A stretch of 64,000 bases of DNA from Brachyspira innocens ATCC 29796 (GTDB taxonomy: Bacteria; Spirochaetota; Brachyspiria; Brachyspirales; Brachyspiraceae), in the NCBI RefSeq assembly GCF_000384655.1, contig NZ_ARQI01000128.1, positions 46,072-110,071 of the forward strand, in the 5' to 3' direction. The notes beneath the pieces are model-generated. The model did no database searches. It was not told where the DNA came from and saw nothing but the letters and a program-made list of their open reading frames with translations. The position numbers and the translations under genes were made by a program. Of this stretch, positions 38,960 to 46,486 are shown in pieces. Position 1 is the first letter of the stretch. Each line of letters begins with the position of its first letter.

Positions 38960-39961
38960 TAATCCAAACTTATATATAGTTCTATGATTATATTCTCGGT
39001 CTGGATAAAGCATTATGCTTGGGAAATGATTAAAGTTTAAAGAACATGAAAAATATTGTGCTTCCAAACAAAAAGCCTCATGTTTACCCAAAGTCTGATT
39101 TCTTACTTTACAGTTATTAAGAGAATTAGCCGTATAAAAAAGCACAGAAGGCATTGTAGTAAATACTTCCAAACTTATTCCAGTTTCTTTGGAAATAACT
39201 TTTACTCTTTGTTTATTTATATCATTATCATCAAATACAAAACAATTATCACATCCTCCTTTAGATTTTATTATATCATCTATTTTTTTTGATTTTGTAA
39301 AATCATAAGGAGTATTTTTAGTTTTTAATATCTCGCCTGAAGTAATACCATTTTCATCATCACCCAAATAATAAGCGGCATCTATAAATATTTCATGATC
39401 ATTAATTTTTCCGCCGCCGTTTAAATTAAAATAAGAATGATTCATGATATTTAAAGGAGTTGTTTTATCTGTAGTGGCAATATAGTCTATTATTATTTCA
39501 TTTTCATCTGTTATAGTGTATTTTACTATCAAATTAAGATTTCCGGGATAACCTTCTTCTCCGTCTTTTGATACATAATAAAATAATACTTCATTATCTT
39601 TTTTTTGTATAGAATTATAAATTACATAAGAAAGTCCGTTTACACCTCCATGAGTATGATCTGGCGATTTATTAGCTGTTATATTGTATTCTTTATCATC
39701 TATTTTAAATTTGGCTCCAATGGTTCGTCCTGCCACTCTTCCTACAGTAGCCCCCATATGTCCGTTTTTTGCCTTATCTGTATAAAACTCTATATCATCA
39801 GAACCGAATGCCGTTTCTATTTCCTTGCCGTTTTTATCTTTAAAAAATATACCTGTTATAGTTGCTCCTACTTCTGCCAATTTTATTTTTAAGCCCTTAT
39901 CATTTTCTAAAGTATATAGATATGTATTTTTACCAAAATCTTCTTTCTTTGATCTAAACAT
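38954..39961 (-). CDS. galM: Aldose 1-epimerase
   Basis: Interconverts alpha and beta anomers of aldoses such as galactose and glucose. The catalytic His is in NIMNHSYFNLNG, a second His in SPDHTHGGVNGL, and the closing acid in HEAFCLEAQYF. The length of 335 aa fits the family. The ATG at 39961 is chosen because an AAGGA site lies 7 nt upstream and the family begins here; the longer frame adds 14 unrelated residues. It is a single gene with repeat elements downstream. Confidence 0.92.
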   Translation of the reverse strand: MFRSKKEDFGKNTYLYTLENDKGLKIKLAEVGATITGIFFKDKNGKEIETAFGSDDIEFYTDKAKNGHMGATVGRVAGRTIGAKFKIDDKEYNITANKSPDHTHGGVNGLSYVIYNSIQKKDNEVLFYYVSKDGEEGYPGNLNLIVKYTITDENEIIIDYIATTDKTTPLNIMNHSYFNLNGGGKINDHEIFIDAAYYLGDDENGITSGEILKTKNTPYDFTKSKKIDDIIKSKGGCDNCFVFDDNDINKQRVKVISKETGISLEVFTTMPSVLFYTANSLNNCKVRNQTLGKHEAFCLEAQYFSCSLNFNHFPSIMLYPDREYNHRTIYKFGLI

Positions 39962-40067
39962 AATAATATCCTTATAGTGGTTTATACAAATATTATACAT
40001 CATTTTGAATTTTATTTATATAATAAACATTATAATTAATTATTTTTATATACATACATAAGGTATA

Positions 40068-40289
40068 TTGACAAATAGATATTTTTTTATATACTATAAT
40101 AGTATAATAATTATTTTAAGGAAAACATATGTGATTAATAATAGAGCTAATTGGTGCAATTAGTCAATTAATAAAGAAAAAATTTCTAAATAAAAATACA
40201 GAAAAAACTCTAAAGTAATTTATCATACATTTAATATATTTAATTTACCCCATTAGTGTAATCAAGGGAGAATAACTTTCTCCCTTGAG
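40068..40289 (+). ncRNA. Candidate small RNA or start-stop transcript
   Basis: A plus-strand promoter (TTGACA 40068-40073, 16-bp spacer, TATACT 40090-40095) is followed by AAGGA and an ATG whose next codon is a stop (ATGTGA, 40129-40134). A small hairpin CTAATTG-GTG-CAATTAG and a 10-bp stem, CAAGGGAGAA (40263-40272) with 40278-40287, lie downstream. No ORF of size is present. It may be a regulatory RNA of about 190 nt, or the relic of a lost gene. Confidence 0.35.
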
Positions 40290-40685
40290 TTATTTGCTTA
40301 TAATCTGTACATAAACTTTTCTATTTCTAGCACCGTCAAATTCAAAGAAATATATATCCTGCCAAGTACCTAATACAATTTTTTTATTCTCTATTATCAC
40401 TGTCAAACTTGGGGATACCAAAGAAGATAAAACATGTGCCTGAGAATTACCTTCGCTATGTTCATAATTATCATGCTGAGGTACTAATTTATTAAATGCA
40501 TTTTTCATATCAAAAACAACATCAGGGTCAGCATTTTCATTTATCCCAACAGCGGCAGTAGTATGCGGTACAAATATAACAGCAATTCCTTTATCCACTT
40601 TCTCTTCATTAATACATCTTTGAACTTCATCTGTAATATCTACTATATCAAATCTTGATTTAGTTTTAACATTTATAGTATGCAT
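40290..40685 (-). CDS. YjbQ family protein (UPF0047)
   Basis: A 131-aa protein of the YjbQ/UPF0047 family; some members show weak thiamine phosphate synthase activity, but the true role is not settled. Family blocks: GIAVIFVPHTTAAVGINENADPDV, the HSEGNSQAHVLSSLVSPSLT segment with conserved His, and VLGTWQDIYFFEFDGAR at the C-terminus. Complete, with an ATG preceded by AAAGGAAATAAT. A perfect stem-loop starts within three bases of its stop codon. Confidence 0.9.
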   Translation of the reverse strand: MHTINVKTKSRFDIVDITDEVQRCINEEKVDKGIAVIFVPHTTAAVGINENADPDVVFDMKNAFNKLVPQHDNYEHSEGNSQAHVLSSLVSPSLTVIIENKKIVLGTWQDIYFFEFDGARNRKVYVQIISK

Positions 40686-41090
40686 TATTATTTCCTTTGA
40701 TTTATATTAATAATTAATTATATACTAAACAAATATAATTTGTCAAAAATAAATTTTTTAAATTTAAAATATTGCAGGGCTTTGCCAACAACTCTGTGTG
40801 CTACACAGCACAACACTTCTTTTGGACGCTGTCCGCCAAGTACGCCTCACTCTGTGTGCCGTAGGCAGGCGAGAAGCAGGCACAGCCCGCAGTAGCGAAA
40901 GGCTATGTTTCAGTACAAATTTAATAATTGATCCTACATATAAACATATTTAATGTAATTCAGGATTGTTTTTACACTTGCACTTTCGCGAAGCGTGCCT
41001 TTGGCAGCAACTTTTTGCTGCGGGAAAAAGTTGAATAAAAAAATGACAAACTTAAAAATTGTCAGTATATACTACATGATAATGCCTTGA
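40686..41090. repeat. GC-rich intergenic region with competing hairpins
   Basis: After about 85 bp of ordinary AT-rich spacer, the segment 40774-40910 and the segment 40980-41035 are much richer in G and C than the rest of the window. GCAGCAA/TTGCTGC and CAACTTTTT/AAAAAGTTG around 41005-41034 share bases, so only one hairpin can form at a time. Direct motifs such as CTGTGTGCTACACAGCACA and the related CTGTGTGCCGTAGGCAGG recur. No gene is evident. Likely a dispersed intergenic repeat of this lineage. Confidence 0.5.
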
Positions 41091-41097
41091 TTGTCAA

Positions 41098-41125
41098 TTG
41101 ATTATTTTATTATTATGTATATAAT
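41098..41125 (+). promoter_or_regulatory. Promoter of the PNPOx-like gene, near-leaderless geometry
   Basis: -35-like TTGATT (41098-41103), 16-bp spacer, TATAAT (41120-41125), then seven nucleotides to the ATG at 41133. No ribosome binding site is present at the expected distance. Confidence 0.5.
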
Positions 41126-41132
41126 AGATTCT

Positions 41133-41630
41133 ATGTTTAGAGAGATGAAAAGAAAAAAGCAATTATTATCATATTCAGAAAGTATTAAAATATTAGAAAA
41201 ATGCACTTCTGGAGTTTTAGCTCTTATAGGAGATGATAATTATCCGTATACTGTTCCTTTAAGTTATGTTTACTCTGATAATAAAATATTTTTTCATGCA
41301 GCTAAAAGCGGCTATAAAATAGATGCTATAAGAAATAATAATAAAGCATCATTTTGTATTATAGAAAAAGATGATGTTAAGATGAAAGAATATACCACCT
41401 ATTACAGAAGTGTTATAGTATTTGGAAGAGTTTTTATTATAGAAGATGAATATAAAAAAAGAGAAGCTATTGAAAAACTAGCTCTAAAATATTATCCCAA
41501 TGACAATAAAGAAAATAGAAATAATATCATAAATAAAGAATATAATGCTATGTGTATGATTGAATTAGATATAGAGCATATCACTGGTAAAGAGGCAATA
41601 GAATTAGTAAAAACAAAAAAAGGAGAATAA
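41133..41630 (+). CDS. Pyridoxamine 5'-phosphate oxidase-like flavin protein
   Basis: A split-barrel FMN-binding protein of the NimA/PNPOx-like group, often annotated as nitroimidazole resistance related. Family blocks: MFREMKRKKQLLS at the start, GVLALIGDDNYPYTVPLSYVY, IFFHAAKSGYKIDAIRNN, ASFCIIEKDDV, and YYRSVIVFGRVFII. The start at 41133 is chosen because homologues begin with this MFREM block. The gene ends directly before tldD. Substrate unknown. Confidence 0.85.
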   Translation: MFREMKRKKQLLSYSESIKILEKCTSGVLALIGDDNYPYTVPLSYVYSDNKIFFHAAKSGYKIDAIRNNNKASFCIIEKDDVKMKEYTTYYRSVIVFGRVFIIEDEYKKREAIEKLALKYYPNDNKENRNNIINKEYNAMCMIELDIEHITGKEAIELVKTKKGE

Positions 41631-43019
41631 ATGAAATATTTTAATTTTGATGAAAATTTTTTACATACTGTTTTGCAGGAAGCTTTAAAAAACGGAGGAG
41701 AATATGCCGACTTATTTTTTGAAGATACAAAAATTAACTCTATAGGATATTTAGATTCTGGAGTTGATAATACAAGTCTTGGAAATAATTACGGCGTTGG
41801 TTTAAGAATCATAGTTAATAAAAAAACAATATATTTATATTCTAATGATACAAGTAATGACAGTTTAATAAATTTAGCTAAAAGTGCTTCTTCTATAGTA
41901 AATGATAAAAAGCATATAATAAACGGTTTTATAGAATCTCATGAAAAAAATCATCATCCATTACATATAAATCCTTTCGATATAAACTTTGATGAAAAAA
42001 TAGAAATGCTTTCATATTTGGACAAAAAAGCAAGAGAAGTATCTGACAAAATAAAGCAGGTTAATTTAAGATATATGGAAAAACAGAGAAATATTTTAGT
42101 ATGTGCAAGCAATGGAATATTAAAAGAAGATTCTCAAACATATGTAAGACTGGTTATGGTTTCAATGGCATCTGACGGAGTTAATACCCAGACAGCAAGC
42201 AGAACTAAAGGAGCTTTGGACGGATATCAGGTAATAAGAGATATTAATTTAGATGAAATGGCTTTAGAAACTGCCAATTCTGCAATAAAAATGCTTAATG
42301 CAAAATATCCTAAATCTGGAAAATACCCTGTAGTTATAGACAATGCATTCGGAGGCGTAATATTTCATGAAGCATGCGGACATGCTTTGGAAGCCACTTC
42401 TGTTGCTGATAATGCAAGCGTATTTTGCGGAAGACTTGGAGAAAAGATAGCCTCTGATGTTGTTACAGCGGTTGATGATGGAACTATACAGAATGCTTGG
42501 GGAAGCTACAATATTGATGATGAAGGAAATGAAGCTCAAAGAACTGTATTAATAGAAAACGGCATATTAAAAAGTTATTTAGTTGACGAGCTAGGCTCTT
42601 TAAAAATGAATCAAAAAGTTACTGGAAGTGCCAGAAGAGAAAATTATAAATATCCACCTACTTCAAGAATGAGAAATACATTTATAGATAAAGGAAACTC
42701 TAGTTTTGAAGATTTAATTTCTCAAATAGAGTACGGACTTTATGCTAAAAAAATGGGAGGCGGTTCAGTAGACCCTGCCACTACAGATTATAACTTTGCT
42801 GTTTCTGAAGGGTACATAATAGAAAAAGGAAAGATTACTGAACCTGTAAGAGGTGCTACACTTATAGGAAGAGGAGGTGAAACTCTTATGAATATCGAGG
42901 CAGTATCTTCAAATTTGCAATTAGCTGACGGTATGTGCGGAAGTATTTCTGGAAGCGTTCCTACAACTGTGGGACAGCCAGCAATCAGAGTAAAAGAATT
43001 AACTGTAGGAGGAAGATAA
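41631..43019 (+). CDS. tldD: Metalloprotease TldD
   Basis: The catalytic subunit of the TldD/TldE peptidase, which processes modified peptides such as microcin B17 and helps degrade CcdA in E. coli. The zinc motif HEACGHALEA (HExxxH) near residue 245 and GSVDPATTDYNFAVSEGYIIEKG near the end are diagnostic. The 462-aa length is normal. It starts right after the stop of the upstream gene with an AAAGGAGAATAA site, and pmbA follows after 3 bp. Confidence 0.94.
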   Translation: MKYFNFDENFLHTVLQEALKNGGEYADLFFEDTKINSIGYLDSGVDNTSLGNNYGVGLRIIVNKKTIYLYSNDTSNDSLINLAKSASSIVNDKKHIINGFIESHEKNHHPLHINPFDINFDEKIEMLSYLDKKAREVSDKIKQVNLRYMEKQRNILVCASNGILKEDSQTYVRLVMVSMASDGVNTQTASRTKGALDGYQVIRDINLDEMALETANSAIKMLNAKYPKSGKYPVVIDNAFGGVIFHEACGHALEATSVADNASVFCGRLGEKIASDVVTAVDDGTIQNAWGSYNIDDEGNEAQRTVLIENGILKSYLVDELGSLKMNQKVTGSARRENYKYPPTSRMRNTFIDKGNSSFEDLISQIEYGLYAKKMGGGSVDPATTDYNFAVSEGYIIEKGKITEPVRGATLIGRGGETLMNIEAVSSNLQLADGMCGSISGSVPTTVGQPAIRVKELTVGGR

Positions 43020-43022
43020 TAT

Positions 43023-44381
43023 ATGGCAGAATTAAATAACTATATGAATAGAATTAAAGAAATATACAGCACTGTAAAAAATAAATCAAATGATATTGAT
43101 GAAATAGAAGTTTATATGTCAAGCAGCGGAGAGGAAGAGTTTTCTGTAAGAGAAAGAGATTTAGATAAATATACATTTGCTGAATCTGGAGGTATAGGAT
43201 TAAAACTTATAAAAGACGGAAAAGTGGGAATAAGTTTTACAGAAAAGCTAGATTCAAATGACTCTATAGAAACTTTAATTAACAATGCAAAAATCTCTCT
43301 TTCATATGCCAATGCCGAACCTGATTATAATGTATTGATAGAAAAAGAAGATGATGAAGAAGTTTATAATATAATAAATAATGATATAGTTAATATTTCT
43401 AACGAAGAGTTAAAAAAAATATCATTAAATATAGAAGATAAATTATATTCGCTTGATAAAAGAATAGTTAATGTACCTTCTGCAGGACTTGCAAGATATG
43501 ACTTTATAAAATGCATTATAAACAGCAATGGTGTTTGCAAAGGAGAGATAAAAAATAATATAACATACTACGCTGAAGTTATAGCAAAAGATTCTAACAG
43601 CACAAAAACTTATTTTGATGTATACTCTTCAAAAGATACATTTTTTGATATAGACGCTTTCACAAAAAATATAGCCGATAATGTTATAAGCAAACTAAAT
43701 GCCAAAGAAATAGAAAGCGGAAAATATAAAACCGTATTTACAAGCAAAGCTATGAGAACAATTTTAGGGGCATATTTAGGACTTTTTTCTGCTGAAAATG
43801 TACAAAAAAAATTATCACTCCTTCAGGGAAAATTAAATCAAAAAATAGCAAATAGTATAATCAATATTAAAGATATACCAGTATTTGATAAAGGCATATA
43901 CAATACTCATTTTGACGGAGAAGGCTCTAAAACAAAAGATTTAAATATTATAACAAATGGAGTATTAAACAGCTATTTATACAATAATTATACAGCAAGA
44001 AAAGACTCTGTAAAAACTACATCTCATGCATCAAGAGGATTTAAAACTCCTATAGGAATATCATGTCATAACTTTATATTAGAAGAAGGAGAAAATACAC
44101 AAAAAGAGCTTATATCTCAAATAAAAAATGGAATATTAGTAAACTCTTTAACTGGAACACATTCTGGAGTTAATGCTATAAGCGGAGACTTCTCTCTTCA
44201 GGCAGAAGGCATAAAAATAGAAAATGGAAAATTATCATATACTGCAAATCCTTTCATAGTATCAGGTAATATATTAGATTTATTAAATGATATAGAAATG
44301 CTTGCAAATGATACAGAATATCATCATTCCTCTATTTATACTCCAAGTGCTTTGATTAGAGAATTATCATTTGCTTCATAA
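43023..44381 (+). CDS. pmbA: TldE/PmbA subunit
   Basis: The non-catalytic partner of TldD. It has the same fold but no HExxxH motif. Family blocks include GGIGLKLIKDGKVGISFT, IFDKGIYN-like region around PVFDKGIYNTHFDGEGS, TTSHASRGFKTPIG, and the closing SPSALIREL-type sequence TPSALIRELSFA. The 452-aa length is normal. The pair tldD-pmbA is tightly linked, as expected for a heterodimer. Confidence 0.93.
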   Translation: MAELNNYMNRIKEIYSTVKNKSNDIDEIEVYMSSSGEEEFSVRERDLDKYTFAESGGIGLKLIKDGKVGISFTEKLDSNDSIETLINNAKISLSYANAEPDYNVLIEKEDDEEVYNIINNDIVNISNEELKKISLNIEDKLYSLDKRIVNVPSAGLARYDFIKCIINSNGVCKGEIKNNITYYAEVIAKDSNSTKTYFDVYSSKDTFFDIDAFTKNIADNVISKLNAKEIESGKYKTVFTSKAMRTILGAYLGLFSAENVQKKLSLLQGKLNQKIANSIINIKDIPVFDKGIYNTHFDGEGSKTKDLNIITNGVLNSYLYNNYTARKDSVKTTSHASRGFKTPIGISCHNFILEEGENTQKELISQIKNGILVNSLTGTHSGVNAISGDFSLQAEGIKIENGKLSYTANPFIVSGNILDLLNDIEMLANDTEYHHSSIYTPSALIRELSFAS

Positions 44382-44395
44382 CAATGTTTATAAAA

Positions 44396-44441
44396 AATAA
44401 AGAGCATATAATTAATATAATAAAATTATAAGCTCTTTATT
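44396..44441. terminator. Bidirectional terminator after pmbA
   Basis: Outer arms AATAAAGAGC (44396-44405) and GCTCTTTATT (44432-44441) are perfect over 10 bp, with an inner TATAATT/AATTATA pair. T-rich flanks occur on both strands, between convergent pmbA and the DinB-like gene. Confidence 0.7.
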
Positions 44442-44482
44442 TAAATTTTTTATTTTTATATTCAAAAAACTACTCTATATAA

Positions 44483-45316
44483 TTACACCATAGTCATCAA
44501 ATTAGAATAATCATTTTTATATCCCATTTGATCTAAAAGAACAGAAATCTCTCCTCTATGATGAGTGCTGTGATTTAATTCATGCATTATTAAATGATAT
44601 CTTGGCTTTTTTACTTCTTTATTAGGCACTACAACCTTACCTGATATATTAAAATTATCTATAGAATTAACAATAGCTATTATAACATCATCAAGTTTTT
44701 TTCTTACTTCTATTAATGTTTTCAAATCTTTATCTATATCTCTATTAAAACTAAAATCATTATTTAAATATGTCAATACCTCTTCATTAGCAATATTTTT
44801 TTTATTTGAATATTTTCTGAATATACCAAAAAAATACATATCGCATTGAATCATATGCTTAAATATTCCATATATGGATTTAAAATAAGCACCAGTTTCT
44901 TTTTTCAAGTCATCTTCTTTCACTGTTAATAACACTTCAATAAGCTCTTCATTAGCATTTTTATTATATAAAGCCATTAGATTCATCATTTTTTTTGCTG
45001 TTTTATCCGCAGGCTTTTTCACAGTCTGATTTTCTTTTAATTTTTTACTATCTTCTATTCTCTTACTGACTTTATTTGTAGTATCATCTTTTTTAGCATT
45101 GATAAGATTTGTTTTCATCTGCTTTACTTTATCTGTAATATTTTTCTTCTCTTCCTGAAGTTTTTTTAACTGCTTAGCTTTTAATTCTTTAACATTCTTC
45201 TTTAAATCTTTTGTTATACTTGATTTTATTTTTTCTATATCTCTAATTTTCCTGTCTAATTTTTTAGATTCCATTTCAATTTTTCTAGTAAGTTCTTTTA
45301 TCTGAGCTTCCATCAT
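44483..45316 (-). CDS. DinB-like protein with N-terminal coiled coil
   Basis: Residues 1-105 are a highly charged Lys/Glu coiled-coil segment. Residues 105-277 form a DinB/YfiT-like four-helix domain, with the putative metal histidines in IFKHMIQCDMYFFG and in HELNHSTHHRGEISVLLDQMG. DinB-like proteins are often metal-dependent thiol transferases or of unknown role. The fusion to a long coiled coil is unusual. The start has an AAGGA site. The neighbours do not suggest a pathway. Confidence 0.75.
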   Translation of the reverse strand: MMEAQIKELTRKIEMESKKLDRKIRDIEKIKSSITKDLKKNVKELKAKQLKKLQEEKKNITDKVKQMKTNLINAKKDDTTNKVSKRIEDSKKLKENQTVKKPADKTAKKMMNLMALYNKNANEELIEVLLTVKEDDLKKETGAYFKSIYGIFKHMIQCDMYFFGIFRKYSNKKNIANEEVLTYLNNDFSFNRDIDKDLKTLIEVRKKLDDVIIAIVNSIDNFNISGKVVVPNKEVKKPRYHLIMHELNHSTHHRGEISVLLDQMGYKNDYSNLMTMV

Positions 45317-45382
45317 AATTTAAATCCTTATATTAATTTTGTTTTTATTATATTATTTTATTTTGATAATTCAATATTTATT

Positions 45383-45910
45383 TTAACTAAAAATATGATT
45401 TCTATAGCAAAAAATTAAACATTCCAAATAATAATTAAAATTTAATGCTTCAAATAGTTTAATAACCTCTTTTAAAGTTTCACCTGAAGCATAAACATCA
45501 TCTATTAAAAGTATATTTTTGTTTTTTAATACCAAACTTTCTTTTATTTCAAAAGCATTTTTAATATTATCCTTTCTTTCTTTTAAACTTTCCAAAAATT
45601 TTTGTTCTTTTATATTTTTAATAATTTTTATTAAATCATACTTTTTGATATTAAAGTTATCATTTATATAATCGGCAAAATAATTCATAACGCATGAGTT
45701 TTTATTTGAAGGTATATAAAGAAGTATATCAAATTTATTATTATTTGTTTTTATATAATCATTTATAGAATTAAAAATATTAAAAGGAGTTTCTATTTCT
45801 TTCTTTTTCAAAGCCCTTATTTCATCTCCAAGTTCTTTATCTAAATCACCAAGAGCTGTTACTTTTATATCATCTATATAAAAAACTTTATACGGCTTAA
45901 AATTATTCAT
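45383..45910 (-). CDS. Phosphoribosyltransferase-domain protein
   Basis: A 175-aa protein with the PRPP-binding motif ILLIDDVYASGETLKEV (residues about 130-147) of type I phosphoribosyltransferases. The layout resembles the C-terminal half of ComF-like proteins (KERKDNIKNAFEI before the motif), but the zinc-binding cysteines of ComF are missing. It overlaps the preceding membrane protein gene by 8 bp, so the two are translationally coupled. Its substrate base, if any, is unknown. Confidence 0.7.
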   Translation of the reverse strand: MNNFKPYKVFYIDDIKVTALGDLDKELGDEIRALKKKEIETPFNIFNSINDYIKTNNNKFDILLYIPSNKNSCVMNYFADYINDNFNIKKYDLIKIIKNIKEQKFLESLKERKDNIKNAFEIKESLVLKNKNILLIDDVYASGETLKEVIKLFEALNFNYYLECLIFCYRNHIFS

Positions 45911-46418
45911 TGATAATATCTTTAATCTTTTTTTCTTTGAATATAAAATACATCAAAACAGAAAATACAAAATTCACTATAATTCCTTTATATCCGCTTA
46001 AAAGTCCTCTAAACCAAGCATCAATACTTACATCAAAAATAAATGTTAAAATAACAGATGAAAATCTTGCTAAAATAAAAGCAAACAATGTAAGCAATAT
46101 AAAAGAAACTTTTTTATTTCTAAAAAATAATACTATAGCAGAAAATATAACACCCTCAAAAATTAAAAAGTATAAAGTCGGAGGCATAGGCATATTAGTA
46201 AGGAAATAATTTATAAGAGGTGATATAACAGAAAGAAGAATTAAAAATAGAGGATTTAATATATATGCTCCCAAAGATAAAGCAAAAAATATAGGCAGAA
46301 ATTCCTTTCCATCTAATCCTAAATAATGAACTGCTATAGGAGAAGCTATACTTATAAAAGTAAGAAGAATCAATATAAGAGCATTAATATTTGTTTTTCT
46401 TATAACTAAACTTTTCAT
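45903..46418 (-). CDS. Probable ECF transporter S component
   Basis: A 171-aa membrane protein with five to six hydrophobic segments. The pattern GKEFLPIFFALSLGAYILNP, ISPLINYFLTNMPMPPTLYFLIFEG resembles substrate-specific components of energy-coupling factor importers (PF12822 type), which bind vitamins or nucleobase-like compounds. The coupled phosphoribosyltransferase gene would fit salvage of a base. No ECF ATPase or T component is nearby; group II S components share a module encoded elsewhere. Moderately sure of the family, unsure of the ligand. Confidence 0.6.
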   Translation of the reverse strand: MKSLVIRKTNINALILILLTFISIASPIAVHYLGLDGKEFLPIFFALSLGAYILNPLFLILLSVISPLINYFLTNMPMPPTLYFLIFEGVIFSAIVLFFRNKKVSFILLTLFAFILARFSSVILTFIFDVSIDAWFRGLLSGYKGIIVNFVFSVLMYFIFKEKKIKDIINE

Positions 46419-46486
46419 AATAATAACCTTTAATATTTTAAATCATGCAAAATTATAAAATAAATTAAAAAAATTACAAACTCTTA

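Noticed and set aside
40774..40910. A tRNA or other structured housekeeping RNA in the GC-rich block
   Set aside because: No cloverleaf, T-loop or other known RNA pattern was found.
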